Source: Actinomycetes bacterium (lineage in GTDB: Bacteria; Actinomycetota; Acidimicrobiia; Acidimicrobiales; RAAP-2). From it: a stretch of 44,617 nt of DNA. The notes under the pieces were generated by a model that did not search any database, was not told where the DNA came from, and worked only from the letters and a program-made list of their open reading frames with translations. Every line of letters begins with the position of its first letter. Position 1 is the first letter of the stretch. Shown here one piece after another: positions 9,415 through 22,507 of this stretch. The DNA is taken from NCBI GenBank assembly GCA_021807265.1, contig JAKAPH010000002.1:1-44617 (forward strand), in the 5' to 3' direction. Position numbers and translations under genes: made by a program.

Positions 9415-11397
9415 TCAAATCGCCGTCGCGACGCGCAACCCGTCAAGCACCGCCTCCTCGACCGTGCGGGGCGCGAGACAGTCGCCCACGAGTTGCACGG
9501 GGATCGTCATCGTGCCCAGCTCGTCGGCGAGGTCGCTTGCCGGTCGACGCGCGGTCGCCAGCACCACCGCCGCCACGTGGTCGAGCAGCACCGGCTCGTC
9601 GGTCAGGACGTGCTGGAGGTAGACCGTGTCGTCGTCGGCCCCGAAGAGCCGCACGAGGGGCAGTACCGTCACCCGAGCGCGCGCGAGCGCCGCGAGCTGC
9701 TCGTCGCGCACGTACTGCTGGAGCGAGGCGCCGGCGACGTAGCCCGGGGTCGCGAGAGTCACGTCGTGACCGCTCGCCGCGAGGAGCCGCGCGACGCCCA
9801 CGCCCACCCAGTCGTCGCGCCAGTCGACCACCACGACCCGACCCGGCGGCACCGGTGCGCGGAGCAGGACCGCATCGGCGTCGAGGATCGTCGGCGAGCC
9901 GAGGACCTCCATCGGCACCCGGAAGGGCCGAGCGCCCGTGGCGATCACGACGTGCTCGAAGGACTGTGCCTCGACGAGGTCGCGGTCCACGGTCGAGTTG
10001 AGCACGATGTGCACGCCGGCGCGGCGGGCCTCGCCCTCGAGGTTCGTGGCGACGCCGCCGAACTCGTCGCGACCCGGCAATCGCTGAGCGAGCAGGACCT
10101 GGCCGCCGAGGCGGGCTGACGCCTCGTGCAAGGTGACGCGGTGTCCGCGCTCGGCCGCCACGGCCGCGGCCTTGAGTCCCGCCGGGCCACCGCCCACCAC
10201 GAGGACCTCGCGCGGCGTGGCGGCGCGAACCCGACGGCCCAGGGTCAGCTCGCGTCCGGTCTCGGGGTGCTGGATGCACGAGATCGCAAAGCCGGCGTGG
10301 AAGTGGCCGATGCACGCCTGGTTGCAGGCGACACAGGCGCGGATCTCCTCGGCTCGCCCCTCGCGGGCGAGGTTCGCCATCGTTGGATCACAGATCATCG
10401 CCCGGGTCATCACGCAGGCGTCGGCGAGCCCATCGGCGATGATGCGTTCCGCCTCCTGGGGCTGGTTGATCCGGCCGGCGACGAAAACCGGGACGCCCAC
10501 CGCCTCCTTCACCTGCCTCGCCGACGGGGCGACGTAGCCGTTGGGCAGTTCCATGGGTGGCGCGATGTGGTCCGAGCCGGCCAGCGTCGCCGACGTGCCC
10601 GTCGTGACGCTCACGTAGTCGATCACACCCGCGCCGTCGAGCGCGCGGGCCGCGCGAAGGGCGAGATCGGGTGCGAGACCCCGCGGATCGCGCTCGTCCA
10701 TCGACAGGCGCAGCCCGACAATCGGTTCCGGACCGAGCTGGTCGCGGATGGCCCGCACGGTCTCCACGAGGAACCGTTGGCGGCCGGCCTCGTCACCGCC
10801 GTACTCGTCGTCGCGCTCGTTGACGAAGGGGTTGAGGAACTGCGCGGGCAGGTAGCCGTGGCTCGCGACCACCTCGACGCCGTCCAGCCCCGCGCGGACG
10901 AGCCGCTCGGCGGCCCGGCCGTAGCCGTCGATGATCTCGATGACCTCGTCGTGGGTGAGGGCCCGTGGCATCACGCGGAAGCGCTCGTTGGCGACCGCCG
11001 AGGGGGCGACCGCGGCCGGCAGGGTGCCGTCGCGTGACTCCATCACCTCACGACCCGGGTGGAAGAGCTGGCCGACGATGGTGGTGCCGTAGCCGTGCAC
11101 GACGTCGGCGAGGCGCCGGTAGCCCTCGATGCAGTCGTCGTCGGTCGCCATAAGCACGTGCGCGGTGTAGCGCGCCGTCTCGTGGACGCCGGCGACCTGG
11201 ACGACGATGAGTCCGACGCCGCCGGCGGCGCGCGCCTCGTGGTACGCGATGAGCTGCTCGGTGATGCGCCCGTCCTCGACCATCACCGTGTCGTGGCCCG
11301 AGGAGACGACGCGGTTCTTTACGGTCGTGCGGCCGACGACGAGGGGCTCGAAAAGCCGGTCGAAGGAACCCGCTATCGCTGCAGTCCGGCCTGGCAC
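9415..11397 (-). CDS. NADH:flavin oxidoreductase (2,4-dienoyl-CoA reductase/OYE-like, FeS and FAD domains)
   Basis: N-terminal OYE TIM barrel; CVACNQACIGHFHAGFAISCIQHP cluster motif; VVGGGPAGLKAAAVAAERGHRVTLHE Rossmann fold. Confidence 0.85.
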   Translation of the reverse strand: MPGRTAAIAGSFDRLFEPLVVGRTTVKNRVVSSGHDTVMVEDGRITEQLIAYHEARAAGGVGLIVVQVAGVHETARYTAHVLMATDDDCIEGYRRLADVVHGYGTTIVGQLFHPGREVMESRDGTLPAAVAPSAVANERFRVMPRALTHDEVIEIIDGYGRAAERLVRAGLDGVEVVASHGYLPAQFLNPFVNERDDEYGGDEAGRQRFLVETVRAIRDQLGPEPIVGLRLSMDERDPRGLAPDLALRAARALDGAGVIDYVSVTTGTSATLAGSDHIAPPMELPNGYVAPSARQVKEAVGVPVFVAGRINQPQEAERIIADGLADACVMTRAMICDPTMANLAREGRAEEIRACVACNQACIGHFHAGFAISCIQHPETGRELTLGRRVRAATPREVLVVGGGPAGLKAAAVAAERGHRVTLHEASARLGGQVLLAQRLPGRDEFGGVATNLEGEARRAGVHIVLNSTVDRDLVEAQSFEHVVIATGARPFRVPMEVLGSPTILDADAVLLRAPVPPGRVVVVDWRDDWVGVGVARLLAASGHDVTLATPGYVAGASLQQYVRDEQLAALARARVTVLPLVRLFGADDDTVYLQHVLTDEPVLLDHVAAVVLATARRPASDLADELGTMTIPVQLVGDCLAPRTVEEAVLDGLRVATAI

Positions 11398-11433
11398 GCC
11401 CCGAGGCTACTCACGAGCGGCGTCGGCCACGAA

Positions 11434-11754
11434 CTAGCGGACCGGCGGGAATCGATGCTCGTTCGCGGCCAGCTTCGCGCGCACCACCGCGGCGAGGTCG
11501 ACGTCGAGCACGTCGCCCAGTCGAAGCAGGAAGATGAGGACGTCGGCCATTTCGAACTCGATGGCGTGGCGGTGCTCGGGCGTCAGTCGGTCGCTGGCCG
11601 ACCCCTCTGGCGTCAGCCATCGGAACTCGGCGACGAGCTCGCCGGCCTCGCCCGCTATCGCCATCACCAGGTTCTTGGGCGTGTGAAACGGCCCCCACTC
11701 GCGCGCCTCGGCGAACGCTCGCGTCTCGACGCGCAGTTCCTCCAGCTCACCCAT
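11434..11754 (-). CDS. MazG-like nucleotide pyrophosphohydrolase
   Basis: MGELEELRVETRAFAEAREWGPFHTPKNLVMAIAGEAGELVAEFRW...EMADVLIFLLRLGDVL. Confidence 0.8.
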   Translation of the reverse strand: MGELEELRVETRAFAEAREWGPFHTPKNLVMAIAGEAGELVAEFRWLTPEGSASDRLTPEHRHAIEFEMADVLIFLLRLGDVLDVDLAAVVRAKLAANEHRFPPVR

Positions 11755-11856
11755 GGTGCCCCTCTCCGTCGCCCGCCGGTGCGACCGTGCGCGAGCCGTG
11801 CCCGAGGGCGAGCATCGCGATGGTCCCGTAGAGTAGCCCGGGTAGAAGGGAACCCG

Positions 11857-12543
11857 ATGACCACCCCCCGACGTCGCACCATGATCCCGTTCGCGCTGCT
11901 CGCGGTCCTCGTCATCGCGAGCGCGATCACGGCGTGGCTCTCGAACAACTCGGCGGCCACGAGCGCGCCCGGTCCCGAGGGCGTGCCGGTGTTGAACGTG
12001 CCGGTGCTCGCGCCGAGCGGCTCGGCCGGCGGTGCGCCGGTCGACGGAGTCACCTGTCGCACCATCGGCCAGGAGAAGGTCACCTACCACGTCCACGTGC
12101 TCGTCTCGATCTACGTCAACGGCCAGCGCGAGCGTCTCCCGGCCGGCATCGGCGTCACCGCACCGTCGGTCACCACCGGGTCGGGCCCGACGACCTTCGT
12201 CGACGTGGGCCTGCACGACTGCCTGTACTGGCTCCACACCCACGCCAACGACGGCGTCATCCACGTCGAGGCCCCGGCCAAGGGGCACTTCACCCTCGGA
12301 CAGTTCTTCGACATCTGGGGTCAGCCACTCACCAGCGACCGCGTCGGACCCACCGTCGGGCGCGTCGTCGTCTTCGAGAACGGCGTGCGCTACGCCACGG
12401 ACCCGCGCGCGGTCCCACTGCTCGCCGGCGGGGTGCTCCAGATCGACGTGGGCTCGCCCACCGTCGCCTTCAACCCGATCACCTTTCGCGTTACGGGCCT
12501 CTGTGGCGCCGGCACCACCAGCTGCGTGAGCAAGCCGAGCTGA
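11857..12543 (+). CDS. Conserved exported/membrane protein of unknown function with a His-rich motif
   Basis: N-terminal TM; YHVHVLVSIYVNG and CLYWLHTHANDGVIHVEAP; ATG at 11857 preceded by GAAGGG. Confidence 0.65.
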   Translation: MTTPRRRTMIPFALLAVLVIASAITAWLSNNSAATSAPGPEGVPVLNVPVLAPSGSAGGAPVDGVTCRTIGQEKVTYHVHVLVSIYVNGQRERLPAGIGVTAPSVTTGSGPTTFVDVGLHDCLYWLHTHANDGVIHVEAPAKGHFTLGQFFDIWGQPLTSDRVGPTVGRVVVFENGVRYATDPRAVPLLAGGVLQIDVGSPTVAFNPITFRVTGLCGAGTTSCVSKPS

Positions 12544-12642
12544 CGTCGCACGGTGGAGGTCACCGACCAGTTCGCGTCGTGCGGGCGGCGTCACCACCGC
12601 GCACCCACCGCGGCGGTAGCGTCGAGGTAGGACGAGGCCGAG

Positions 12643-13146
12643 GTGAGAGCGACGCGCACCACCGAGCTGGAACGAGTGGTGCGTGACTACCAGTCCGCCG
12701 TGGGCAACTACCTGCGCCGTCGGCTCTACCCGCTCACCGACGGCGACCTCGACGACCTGGTGGCCGAGACCTTCACCGTCGTGTGGCGCCGATTCGAGGC
12801 GATGCCCCGTGACGCCGAGCTCCCGTGGATCATCGGCGTCGCGCGCAACGTCCTGCACAACGCCCAGCGGTCCCGCCGGCGGCGCAGCGCCTACGAGGGC
12901 GCGGTCACCCCGCGCGCCGACGCGTCCTCGACCGAGGACGTCGTCGTCGCCGACGCCCGCGTGCGCCACGGCCTCGAGTCGCTGCACGGCGACGACCGCG
13001 ACGTGCTGCTCTTGCACGTGTGGGACGGCCTCAGCGTCGCCGACGTCGCTCGGGTCCTCGGTGTGACCCCCGACGCGGCGGCGGTGCGGCTGTCACGCGC
13101 GCGCCATCGGTTCCGCGCGTTCTACGAGGAATGGGACGAATCGTGA
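12643..13146 (+). CDS. RNA polymerase sigma-70 family (ECF-type) factor
   Basis: Region 2 (DDLVAETFTVVWRRFEAMP) and region 4 (DVLLLHVWDGLSVADVARVLGVTPDAAAVRLSRARHRFR). Confidence 0.85.
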   Translation: MRATRTTELERVVRDYQSAVGNYLRRRLYPLTDGDLDDLVAETFTVVWRRFEAMPRDAELPWIIGVARNVLHNAQRSRRRRSAYEGAVTPRADASSTEDVVVADARVRHGLESLHGDDRDVLLLHVWDGLSVADVARVLGVTPDAAAVRLSRARHRFRAFYEEWDES

Positions 13147-13188
13147 AACTTCGAGTCCGCGCCGGACAGGACCAGCGAGGAGGTCCAC

Positions 13189-14151
13189 ATGCGTGACGCG
13201 TTCGAAGCGCTCGCGGCACAGGACCCCGCACGCCCGTACCAGCACGGCGACCCCGCGGCGCTCGTCGCACGGATCACCGCCGATCGCCGTCGCGCGAGGC
13301 TGCCGGGGTGGTTCCGCCTCGCCGTGGCGGCGGCGGCGAGCGTCTCGGGACTGGTGACCGTCGGACTGGTCGCCGCCCTCTCGGTGGCCCCGACACTCCC
13401 CCTGCTCGCGTTCGCCCCGACGCCGGCGCCGGCGCCGGCCTTTGCCGCCACCAAGTCGGCCCAGAGTCCCGCGACGGCCGGCGTCGCGGCGCCGGCGCGG
13501 CCAGTCGCCGGACGGTTCGGACCGGGCGACTCGCTCGCGAGCGCGTACCGGCTCATGGTTCCTGCGTCGGGGCTCAACGCCACGATGGGTCTCGGCGCGG
13601 CGCTCGGCGTCGTCGGCACGATCGGCGGCTACAACGGCACGGTCTTCAATGAGACGGGCGCGTCGGGTTCTCGCATCACTTACGACACGACGACCGGGAT
13701 CGGCGAGTGGCGCTACAGCGCCGGGTCCTCAACGGGTCTGAGCCCGCTGCGATTCGCCGCCGCGATCGCGAAGCAGCGATGGGGGTACGCCGTCGAGCTC
13801 GGACGCCGGACCGGGTCGAGCCCGGTCATCGTCGACGGGTCGGTGACGACCCTGCGCGTCACGTTCACGGTGCACGACGGCCGCGTCGTGGCCGCGAGCG
13901 GGCCGGCCTTCATCGTCACGGCCATGGTCAACTACCGCCTCCGGTCGCCCAACGACGCGCTCGCGGCGACCTACAGCGAGCACCCGACCGTCGCCACCTC
14001 GGTCGCGCTCTCGTGGTCCCTCTATACGACGGCCGACTACTTCGAGTGGCTCCTGCCGACCTTCGTCTTTCACGGGCACAGCGGCACCCGCCCATGGACC
14101 GGTCAATCCCTCGCGGTGCTCTCCGCCTCGTTGACCGGCACCGCCGGCTGA
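13189..14151 (+). CDS. Single-pass membrane protein, putative partner of the upstream ECF sigma factor
   Basis: Position directly downstream of the sigma factor; short N-terminal segment, TM, Pro/Ala linker, extracytoplasmic domain. Confidence 0.55.
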   Translation: MRDAFEALAAQDPARPYQHGDPAALVARITADRRRARLPGWFRLAVAAAASVSGLVTVGLVAALSVAPTLPLLAFAPTPAPAPAFAATKSAQSPATAGVAAPARPVAGRFGPGDSLASAYRLMVPASGLNATMGLGAALGVVGTIGGYNGTVFNETGASGSRITYDTTTGIGEWRYSAGSSTGLSPLRFAAAIAKQRWGYAVELGRRTGSSPVIVDGSVTTLRVTFTVHDGRVVAASGPAFIVTAMVNYRLRSPNDALAATYSEHPTVATSVALSWSLYTTADYFEWLLPTFVFHGHSGTRPWTGQSLAVLSASLTGTAG

Positions 14152-14152
14152 C

Positions 14153-15751
14153 TCATCGCCGCTCGATGAGGTCGAAGTAGTCGTCGCGCCAGAGGTCGAA
14201 GTACTCCTCGGGCAGCAGGACCGCGTGGGTCGGCTCGAGGCGCTCCACGAACGAGCGCTCGTGACTAACCGCCACGATCGTGCCGCGCCACTGGCGCAGC
14301 ATCTCGCCGAGCGCGTCGACGCTCGCCGGATCGAGGTTGTTCGTCGGCTCGTCGAGGAGCAGGAGGTTCGCCTGTGACGCCGCGAGGATCGCGACGGCGA
14401 GCTTGGCCCGCTCGCCACCCGACAGCGTGCCGGGCAGCTGGTGCGCGGCCGAACCTTTCAGGCCGAAGGCGCCGAGCAGCGCCCGGCGCTGGACCTCGGT
14501 CTCAACGGTGGCGTCGGCGAGGTGCTCGAGCACGGTCTTGGTGAAGTCGAGCTGCTCGTGCTCCTGAGCGAAGTAGCCGACCTCGACGTTCGCGCCGAAG
14601 CGCACCGCGCCGACCTGGGGCTGCTGGGTCCCGGCGAGGCAGCGCAGGAGTGACGACTTGCCCGCGCCGTTACGGCCCACGATCAGGATGCGGTCGCCGC
14701 GGCGGGTGATGAAGGAGGCGTCGCGCAGCACGTCGAGGTTGCCGTAGCGAACGGCGATGTTCTCCACGGTCATCGGCACGTCGCCGCTGCGCGGCGGCTC
14801 GGGCAGGCGGAACTTGACGGTGCGTTCCTTCTTGGTCACCTCGACCCGGCCCGCCTCGAGCTTGCCCACGCGTCGGTCGAGGACCTTGGCCTTGCGCGCG
14901 CGCGCCTCGGTCTGGCCCCGCATCGAGTCCGCCAAGGTCTTCAGCCGGCTGATCTCGGCGTCCTGGGCGACCGCGAGCTTCTCCTCGCTCAGCCGACGCG
15001 ACTCGTCCTGGGCGAGGTAGGAGGAGTAGTTGCCCTTGTACTCGCGCAGTTGGCCGTCGCGCAGGGCGAGGACCCGGCTGATGGCGCGGTCGAGCAGCGG
15101 CAGGTCGTGGCTGATCACGACGACCGTCCCGCGGAACCGTTCCAGTTCGTCAAAAAGCCACCGCTTGGCTGCCATGTCCAGGTGGTTGGTGGGCTCGTCG
15201 AGCACCATGATGTCGGGCTGCTCGTAGAGCACGCGCATGAGGTCGACGCGCCGGCGCTGTCCACCCGAGAGCGAGCTCAGGTCCTCGAGCAGCAGCGACT
15301 CGTCGAGCCCGAGACCCGCCGCGAGGCGCGCCACCTCGGACTCGGCCTCGTAGCCCCCGCGCTCGCCGAAGTCGGCCTCGAGGGTGGTGAAGCGCTCAAT
15401 CGTCTCGTCGGTGGGATCGGCGGCCATGGCGTGGCGCGCGTGCTGCATGTCCGCGTCCAGTTGGTCGAGGCCCCGCGCCGACAGCACGTGCGAGAGCCCG
15501 ATCGGTTCGACGCCCAACCCCCCGGGGATGGGCTCTTGGGGCAGGTGGCTCAGCGATCCCTGGTGGGTGACCCCGCCGCCGATGCGCAGGTGCTCGGGGG
15601 TCTCGCCGCGCAGCACGGCGAGCAGCGTCGACTTGCCGACGCCGTTTCGCCCGACCACGCCGACCTTCTCGCCGTCACCGATGGTGAACGACACGGGATC
15701 GACGATCCGGCGCGCGCCGATCTCAATGGCGAGGTCGCGAACAATAAGCAA
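14153..15751 (-). CDS. ABC-F family ATP-binding protein (start uncertain)
   Basis: Two Walker A (GRNGVGKSTLL, GRNGAGKSSLL), two LSGG signatures and two LLLDEPTN/VLDEPTNHLD motifs; TTG at 15751 precedes LIVRDLAIEIG. Confidence 0.85.
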   Translation of the reverse strand: MLIVRDLAIEIGARRIVDPVSFTIGDGEKVGVVGRNGVGKSTLLAVLRGETPEHLRIGGGVTHQGSLSHLPQEPIPGGLGVEPIGLSHVLSARGLDQLDADMQHARHAMAADPTDETIERFTTLEADFGERGGYEAESEVARLAAGLGLDESLLLEDLSSLSGGQRRRVDLMRVLYEQPDIMVLDEPTNHLDMAAKRWLFDELERFRGTVVVISHDLPLLDRAISRVLALRDGQLREYKGNYSSYLAQDESRRLSEEKLAVAQDAEISRLKTLADSMRGQTEARARKAKVLDRRVGKLEAGRVEVTKKERTVKFRLPEPPRSGDVPMTVENIAVRYGNLDVLRDASFITRRGDRILIVGRNGAGKSSLLRCLAGTQQPQVGAVRFGANVEVGYFAQEHEQLDFTKTVLEHLADATVETEVQRRALLGAFGLKGSAAHQLPGTLSGGERAKLAVAILAASQANLLLLDEPTNNLDPASVDALGEMLRQWRGTIVAVSHERSFVERLEPTHAVLLPEEYFDLWRDDYFDLIERR

Positions 15752-15925
15752 GGTATCGACTCTACCGGGACCGCGCGGGCCCACAGCCGAACCGCGCCGA
15801 CCCGCCGGGTCGCCCCGGGGACGACTCGGCACCGTTGGCACCGCGGACACGCGTTGCCGGGGCCTGGGTGTGGGTGCTCACCCCACCATTGTGCCCGACG
15901 GGGCGAGGTGTGAAACGATGGCGAG

Positions 15926-16564
15926 GTGGCCGAACCCCTGCGCATCGATCTCTGGAGCGACGTCGTCTGCCCCTTCTGCTACCTCGGCTCGCGCCAACTC
16001 GAGCTCGCACTCGCGCGCTTCGAGCACCGCGACGACGTCGAGCTCGTCCACCACGCCTTCGAGCTGGACCCGGGCGCGACGCTGAGCCTGGTCAGCCTCG
16101 ATGAGCTCCTCGCGACCAAGTACGCGATGCCCCTGGAGCGTTCGCGGGCGATGCACGAACGCCTCAGCCAGCAGGCCGCCGCGATGGGGCTCACGTGGTC
16201 CCTCGACCGCGCGCGCTCGACCAACACCTTTGACGCGCACCGGCTCGTCGCGCTGGCGGCGACCCAGGACCTCGGCCCCGCGATGGCCCGCCGGCTCCAC
16301 GCCGCCTACTTCAGCGACGGGCTCGTGGTGAGCGACCGTGCCACCCTCGATGAGCTCGCGAGCGAGGTGGGGGTATCGGGATCGGCGTCGCTGTGGGCCG
16401 GCGACGCCTTCGCTGACGACGTGCGCGCCGACGAGCAGCTCGCGAGCGAGCTCGGCATCAGCGGGGTGCCCGCCTTCGTCGTCGACCGCAAGTTCCTCAT
16501 CTCGGGCGCCCAGGGCGACGACCCCATCCTCGAGGTCCTGCACCGCGCCTGGGCGGAACGCTAA
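15926..16564 (+). CDS. DsbA family oxidoreductase (FrnE/2-hydroxychromene-2-carboxylate isomerase-like)
   Basis: DLWSDVVCPFCYLGSRQLELAL; GVPAFVVDRKFLISGAQ. Confidence 0.85.
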   Translation: MAEPLRIDLWSDVVCPFCYLGSRQLELALARFEHRDDVELVHHAFELDPGATLSLVSLDELLATKYAMPLERSRAMHERLSQQAAAMGLTWSLDRARSTNTFDAHRLVALAATQDLGPAMARRLHAAYFSDGLVVSDRATLDELASEVGVSGSASLWAGDAFADDVRADEQLASELGISGVPAFVVDRKFLISGAQGDDPILEVLHRAWAER

Positions 16565-19039
16565 CTACTCCTCGGAGGGCACCACCGCGGCGGTCGCCAC
16601 GCTGTGGCCGTCGTCGAGGTTCATGACTCGCACGCCCGTCGCGTCGCGGCCCTGGGAGGAGACCTCGCGCACCGGGGTGCGGATAAGCACGCCGCCGCTC
16701 GAGGCGAGCAACACCTCGTCGGAGAGCTCGACCATCAACGACGCGACCACGAAGCCGCGCGCCGCGGTGAGTCGGATCGCGCGAACGCCCTGGCCGCCGC
16801 GGCCCTGGACGTTGAAGCGGTCGGTCTTGACGCGCTTGCCGAAGCCGGTGTCGGTCACGAGGAAGAGGTCCGCGTCGTCGCGCACGACGTCGAGCGAGAT
16901 CGCCCGGTCGTCGTCCTTCAGGCGGATGCCCCGGACGCCGGTCGCGTCGCGGCCCATCTCGCGAACCTCGGACTCGTTGAAGCGGATCGCCATGCCGCGG
17001 AAGGTGACCATCATGAGGTCGTCCTCACCGCGTGTGGCGACCACGCGAACGACCTCGTCGCCGTCGCGCAGCTTGATCGCGATCCAGCCTTCGCGGCGCG
17101 ACTTGTCGTACTCGGAGAACGACGTCTTCTTGACCGTGCCGTTGGCCGTCGCGAAGACGAGGAACTCGTCCTCGGGGAAGTCGTTGGTGGCGACGATGGC
17201 CTGGATCGACTCGTTGGGCAGCAGGTTGAGCAGGTTCACCACCGCGGTGCCCTTGGCCGTGCGCTCCTTCATCGGGATCTCGTGGCCCCGGAGCCGGAAG
17301 ACCCGCCCGCGGTTGGAGAACAGCAGCAGGTGCGCGTGGGTCGTGGTGTGCACGATCTGGTCGACGAAGTCCTCGTCGCGCAGCTTCGCGCCCTGGACAC
17401 CACGTCCGCCCCGTCCCTGGGTGCGGAAGGCCGCGGCCGACACTGATTTCACGTAGCCGGCGCGGGTCATCGTGATGACGATGTCCTCGTCGTCGATGAG
17501 GTCCTCGACGCCCAGTTCGCCCGGGTCGTTCACGACCTGGGTGAGTCGCGCGGTGGCGTACTTGTCGCGCACCACGGTCATCTCGTCGGCGATCACCCCG
17601 CGCAGCTTGGTGTCGCTCGCGAGGATCGACTCGAGCTCGGCGATGGCGGCGCGCAGTCGCGCCATCTCCTCTTCGAGCTCGGTGCGGCCGAGCCGCGTGA
17701 GCCGTCCGAGGGTCATGTCCAAGATGTGGTTCGCCTGCTCTTCGGAGAAGGCGAAGGGCTCGGCCATCAACGCCACGCGCGCGGCCGGACGGTCGTCGGA
17801 CCCGCGGATCGTGGCGATGACCAGGTCGAGCATGTCGATCGCGCGCAGCAAGCCCTCGATGATGTGCGCCCGGGCCTGGGCCTTGCGCAGACGGAACTGG
17901 GACCGGCGAGTCACCACCTCGACCTGGTGGGCGATGTAGTGCGTGAGTGCCTGGGCCAGGTTGAGCGTGCGCGGCACCCCGTCCACGAGGGCCAGCATGT
18001 TGACCGCGAAGGTCGTCTGCAGGGTCGTGTTCTTGTAGAGCTTGTTGAGCACGACGTTCGCGTTCGCGTCGCGCTTCAGTCGGATCACGAGTCGCGCCTG
18101 GCGGCCCGCGGAGTCGTTCTGGACGGCGGCCACGCCTTCGAGGTCGCCCGACTTCACGAGGTCGTAGATCTTCTCCTCGACCGACTCGACCGACACCTCG
18201 TAGGGGAACTCGGTGACGACGATGCGGGTGTCGCCGCGGTGCTCCTCGACCTCGGCCACGGCGCGCACCTTGATCGAGCCGCGCCCCGTCCGGTAGGCGT
18301 CGAGGATCCCCTGGCGGCCCAGGATCTGCGCGCCGGTCGGGAAGTCCGGGCCCTTCACGAAGCGCATGAGGTCATCGGGGGTCGCGCCGGGATTGGCGAG
18401 CAGGTGCAGCGTGGCGTCGATCACCTCACCGAGGTTGTGCGGGGGGATCTTGGTCGCCATGCCCACCGCGATGCCCTGGGAGCCGTTGACGAGCAGGTTC
18501 GGGAAGCGGCTGGGCAGCACCGTTGGCTGCTGGTTGGTGTTGTCGTAGTTGGGCTCGAAGTCGACGGTCTCCTCGTCGATCGAGTCGAGCATCTCCAGGG
18601 CCAGCGGGGCCAGCCGGCACTCCGTGTAGCGCATGGCGGCCGCGCCCTCGTCGGGACCGGTCCCGCCGAAGTTGCCGTGCCCGCTGATCAGCGGGTGGCG
18701 CATGGAGAAGTCCTGGACCATGCGCACCAGCGCGTCGTAGATCGCGCTGTCGCCGTGGGGGTGGTAGGTGCCCATGACCTCGCCGACGACCTTGGCGCAC
18801 TTGGAGTGCGGCCGGTCTGGGCGCAGGCCCTGGTCGAACATCGAGTACAGGATGCGCCGGTGTACCGGCTTGAGCCCGTCGCGCACGTCGGGCAGCGCGC
18901 GCGACACGATGACCGACATCGAGTACTCGAGGAACGAGCGCTCCATCTCCAGGTTGATCTCGATCGGCTCGACGTAGCCGACGACGACGTCAGCTCCGTC
19001 GCCCGGGGTGTTCGCCGAGTCGTTCTTCTTGCGTGCCAT
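16565..19039 (-). CDS. gyrA: DNA gyrase subunit A
   Basis: [45 protein letters not shown]; GyrA-box-like QGRGGRG in the C-terminal domain. Confidence 0.97.
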   Translation of the reverse strand: MARKKNDSANTPGDGADVVVGYVEPIEINLEMERSFLEYSMSVIVSRALPDVRDGLKPVHRRILYSMFDQGLRPDRPHSKCAKVVGEVMGTYHPHGDSAIYDALVRMVQDFSMRHPLISGHGNFGGTGPDEGAAAMRYTECRLAPLALEMLDSIDEETVDFEPNYDNTNQQPTVLPSRFPNLLVNGSQGIAVGMATKIPPHNLGEVIDATLHLLANPGATPDDLMRFVKGPDFPTGAQILGRQGILDAYRTGRGSIKVRAVAEVEEHRGDTRIVVTEFPYEVSVESVEEKIYDLVKSGDLEGVAAVQNDSAGRQARLVIRLKRDANANVVLNKLYKNTTLQTTFAVNMLALVDGVPRTLNLAQALTHYIAHQVEVVTRRSQFRLRKAQARAHIIEGLLRAIDMLDLVIATIRGSDDRPAARVALMAEPFAFSEEQANHILDMTLGRLTRLGRTELEEEMARLRAAIAELESILASDTKLRGVIADEMTVVRDKYATARLTQVVNDPGELGVEDLIDDEDIVITMTRAGYVKSVSAAAFRTQGRGGRGVQGAKLRDEDFVDQIVHTTTHAHLLLFSNRGRVFRLRGHEIPMKERTAKGTAVVNLLNLLPNESIQAIVATNDFPEDEFLVFATANGTVKKTSFSEYDKSRREGWIAIKLRDGDEVVRVVATRGEDDLMMVTFRGMAIRFNESEVREMGRDATGVRGIRLKDDDRAISLDVVRDDADLFLVTDTGFGKRVKTDRFNVQGRGGQGVRAIRLTAARGFVVASLMVELSDEVLLASSGGVLIRTPVREVSSQGRDATGVRVMNLDDGHSVATAAVVPSEE

Positions 19040-19051
19040 GGTCCTCCGGTC

Positions 19052-21409
<2,358 letters not shown>

Positions 21410-21413
<4 letters not shown>

Positions 21414-22492
21414 TCGCGTCCCGACGTCAAGTCGATGATCGACGCCGGCTTCATCTTCGTGGGCAGCGGCATGGCGGTCGTGACCAGGGTCTGGCCAACG
21501 GGCAGCAGCGCGAGGAGTCGATCACTGCGAACCGGGTCGAGCTCGCTGAACACGTCGTCGAGCAGCAGCAGCGGGTCGACCCCGCGGCGCTGCTGGATGA
21601 GCTCGTGGCCCGCGAGGCGCAGGGCCAGCGCGAGCGAACGCTGCTCCCCTTGGGAGGCCTGTCGCCGGGCGTCTCGATGGTTGAGGGTTATGAGGATGTC
21701 GTCGCGGTGCGGACCCTTAGTGCTGTGGCCCCGCGCAACGTCGTCCTCGAAGGCGCGCTGTAGTGCCTCGAGCAGGTCGCCGCTCCACGAGCGGTCATAG
21801 CCCAGGGCGACGGGCTGACCGTCGTCGGCGAGGGCCCGGTAGTACTCGTTGACCAGGGGATCGAGCTGGGCGAGCAGGTGCTCGCGCTCGGCCACCAGCT
21901 CGAGTCCGGTGCTCGCGAGGTCGGTCGTCCAGACCTCGATCTCCTCGCGCTCACCCGGGGTCGCCCGTCGAGCCTGGATCCGTCGCAGCACGGCGTTTCG
22001 CTGCGAGAGCACGCGTGCGAATCGCTCGAGCAACGGGCTCGTCTTGGGGTCGACGTCGTTCATCACGTGGTTGAGGAAGTCCCGGCGCTGTTCGGGCCCG
22101 TGGCGGATGACGTCCACACCCTCGGGGGTGAAGACGGTCAGCGGCAGGGCTTCGGCGAGATCGGCGCGCGACTGGGGGCGCAGACCGTTAATGAGCATTC
22201 GCTTCTGGGTTGAGCGGACGCCGCGGGTGAGCGTCAGGTCGACCTGGACTCGGCGGTCCTGGTGAAAGAGCACGCCGTGGACTTCGGCCACCGACTCGCC
22301 GGCGCGGACCATGTCCGCGGCGCTGTTCGTTCGAAACGAGCCGGCGGTCGCGAGTGCGTAGACCGCCTCGAGGACCGAGCTCTTGCCGGTGCCGTTCGGT
22401 GAGAGGAAGACCGTCACCGCCGTGTGGTCGGGACGGAACTGGTATTCGCTGAAGAGTCGGAAGTTACGCAGCGTGAGCTCGTGGAGTCCCAC
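21410..22492 (-). CDS. recF: DNA replication/repair protein RecF
   Basis: LTLRNFRLF, LSPNGTGKSSVLEAVY, LLLLDDVFSELD; synteny. Confidence 0.95.
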
Positions 22493-22507
22493 GACGAAGC
22501 AACCCGC

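Noticed and set aside
13425-13445. GCCGGC tandem repeat
   Set aside because: Encodes a Pro/Ala linker (APTPAPAPAF); ordinary in high-GC membrane proteins
16565-19039. Possible intein or quinolone-resistance change in gyrA
   Set aside because: Continuous reading frame without intein motifs; QRDR reads [12 protein letters not shown], a common Ser/Asp form
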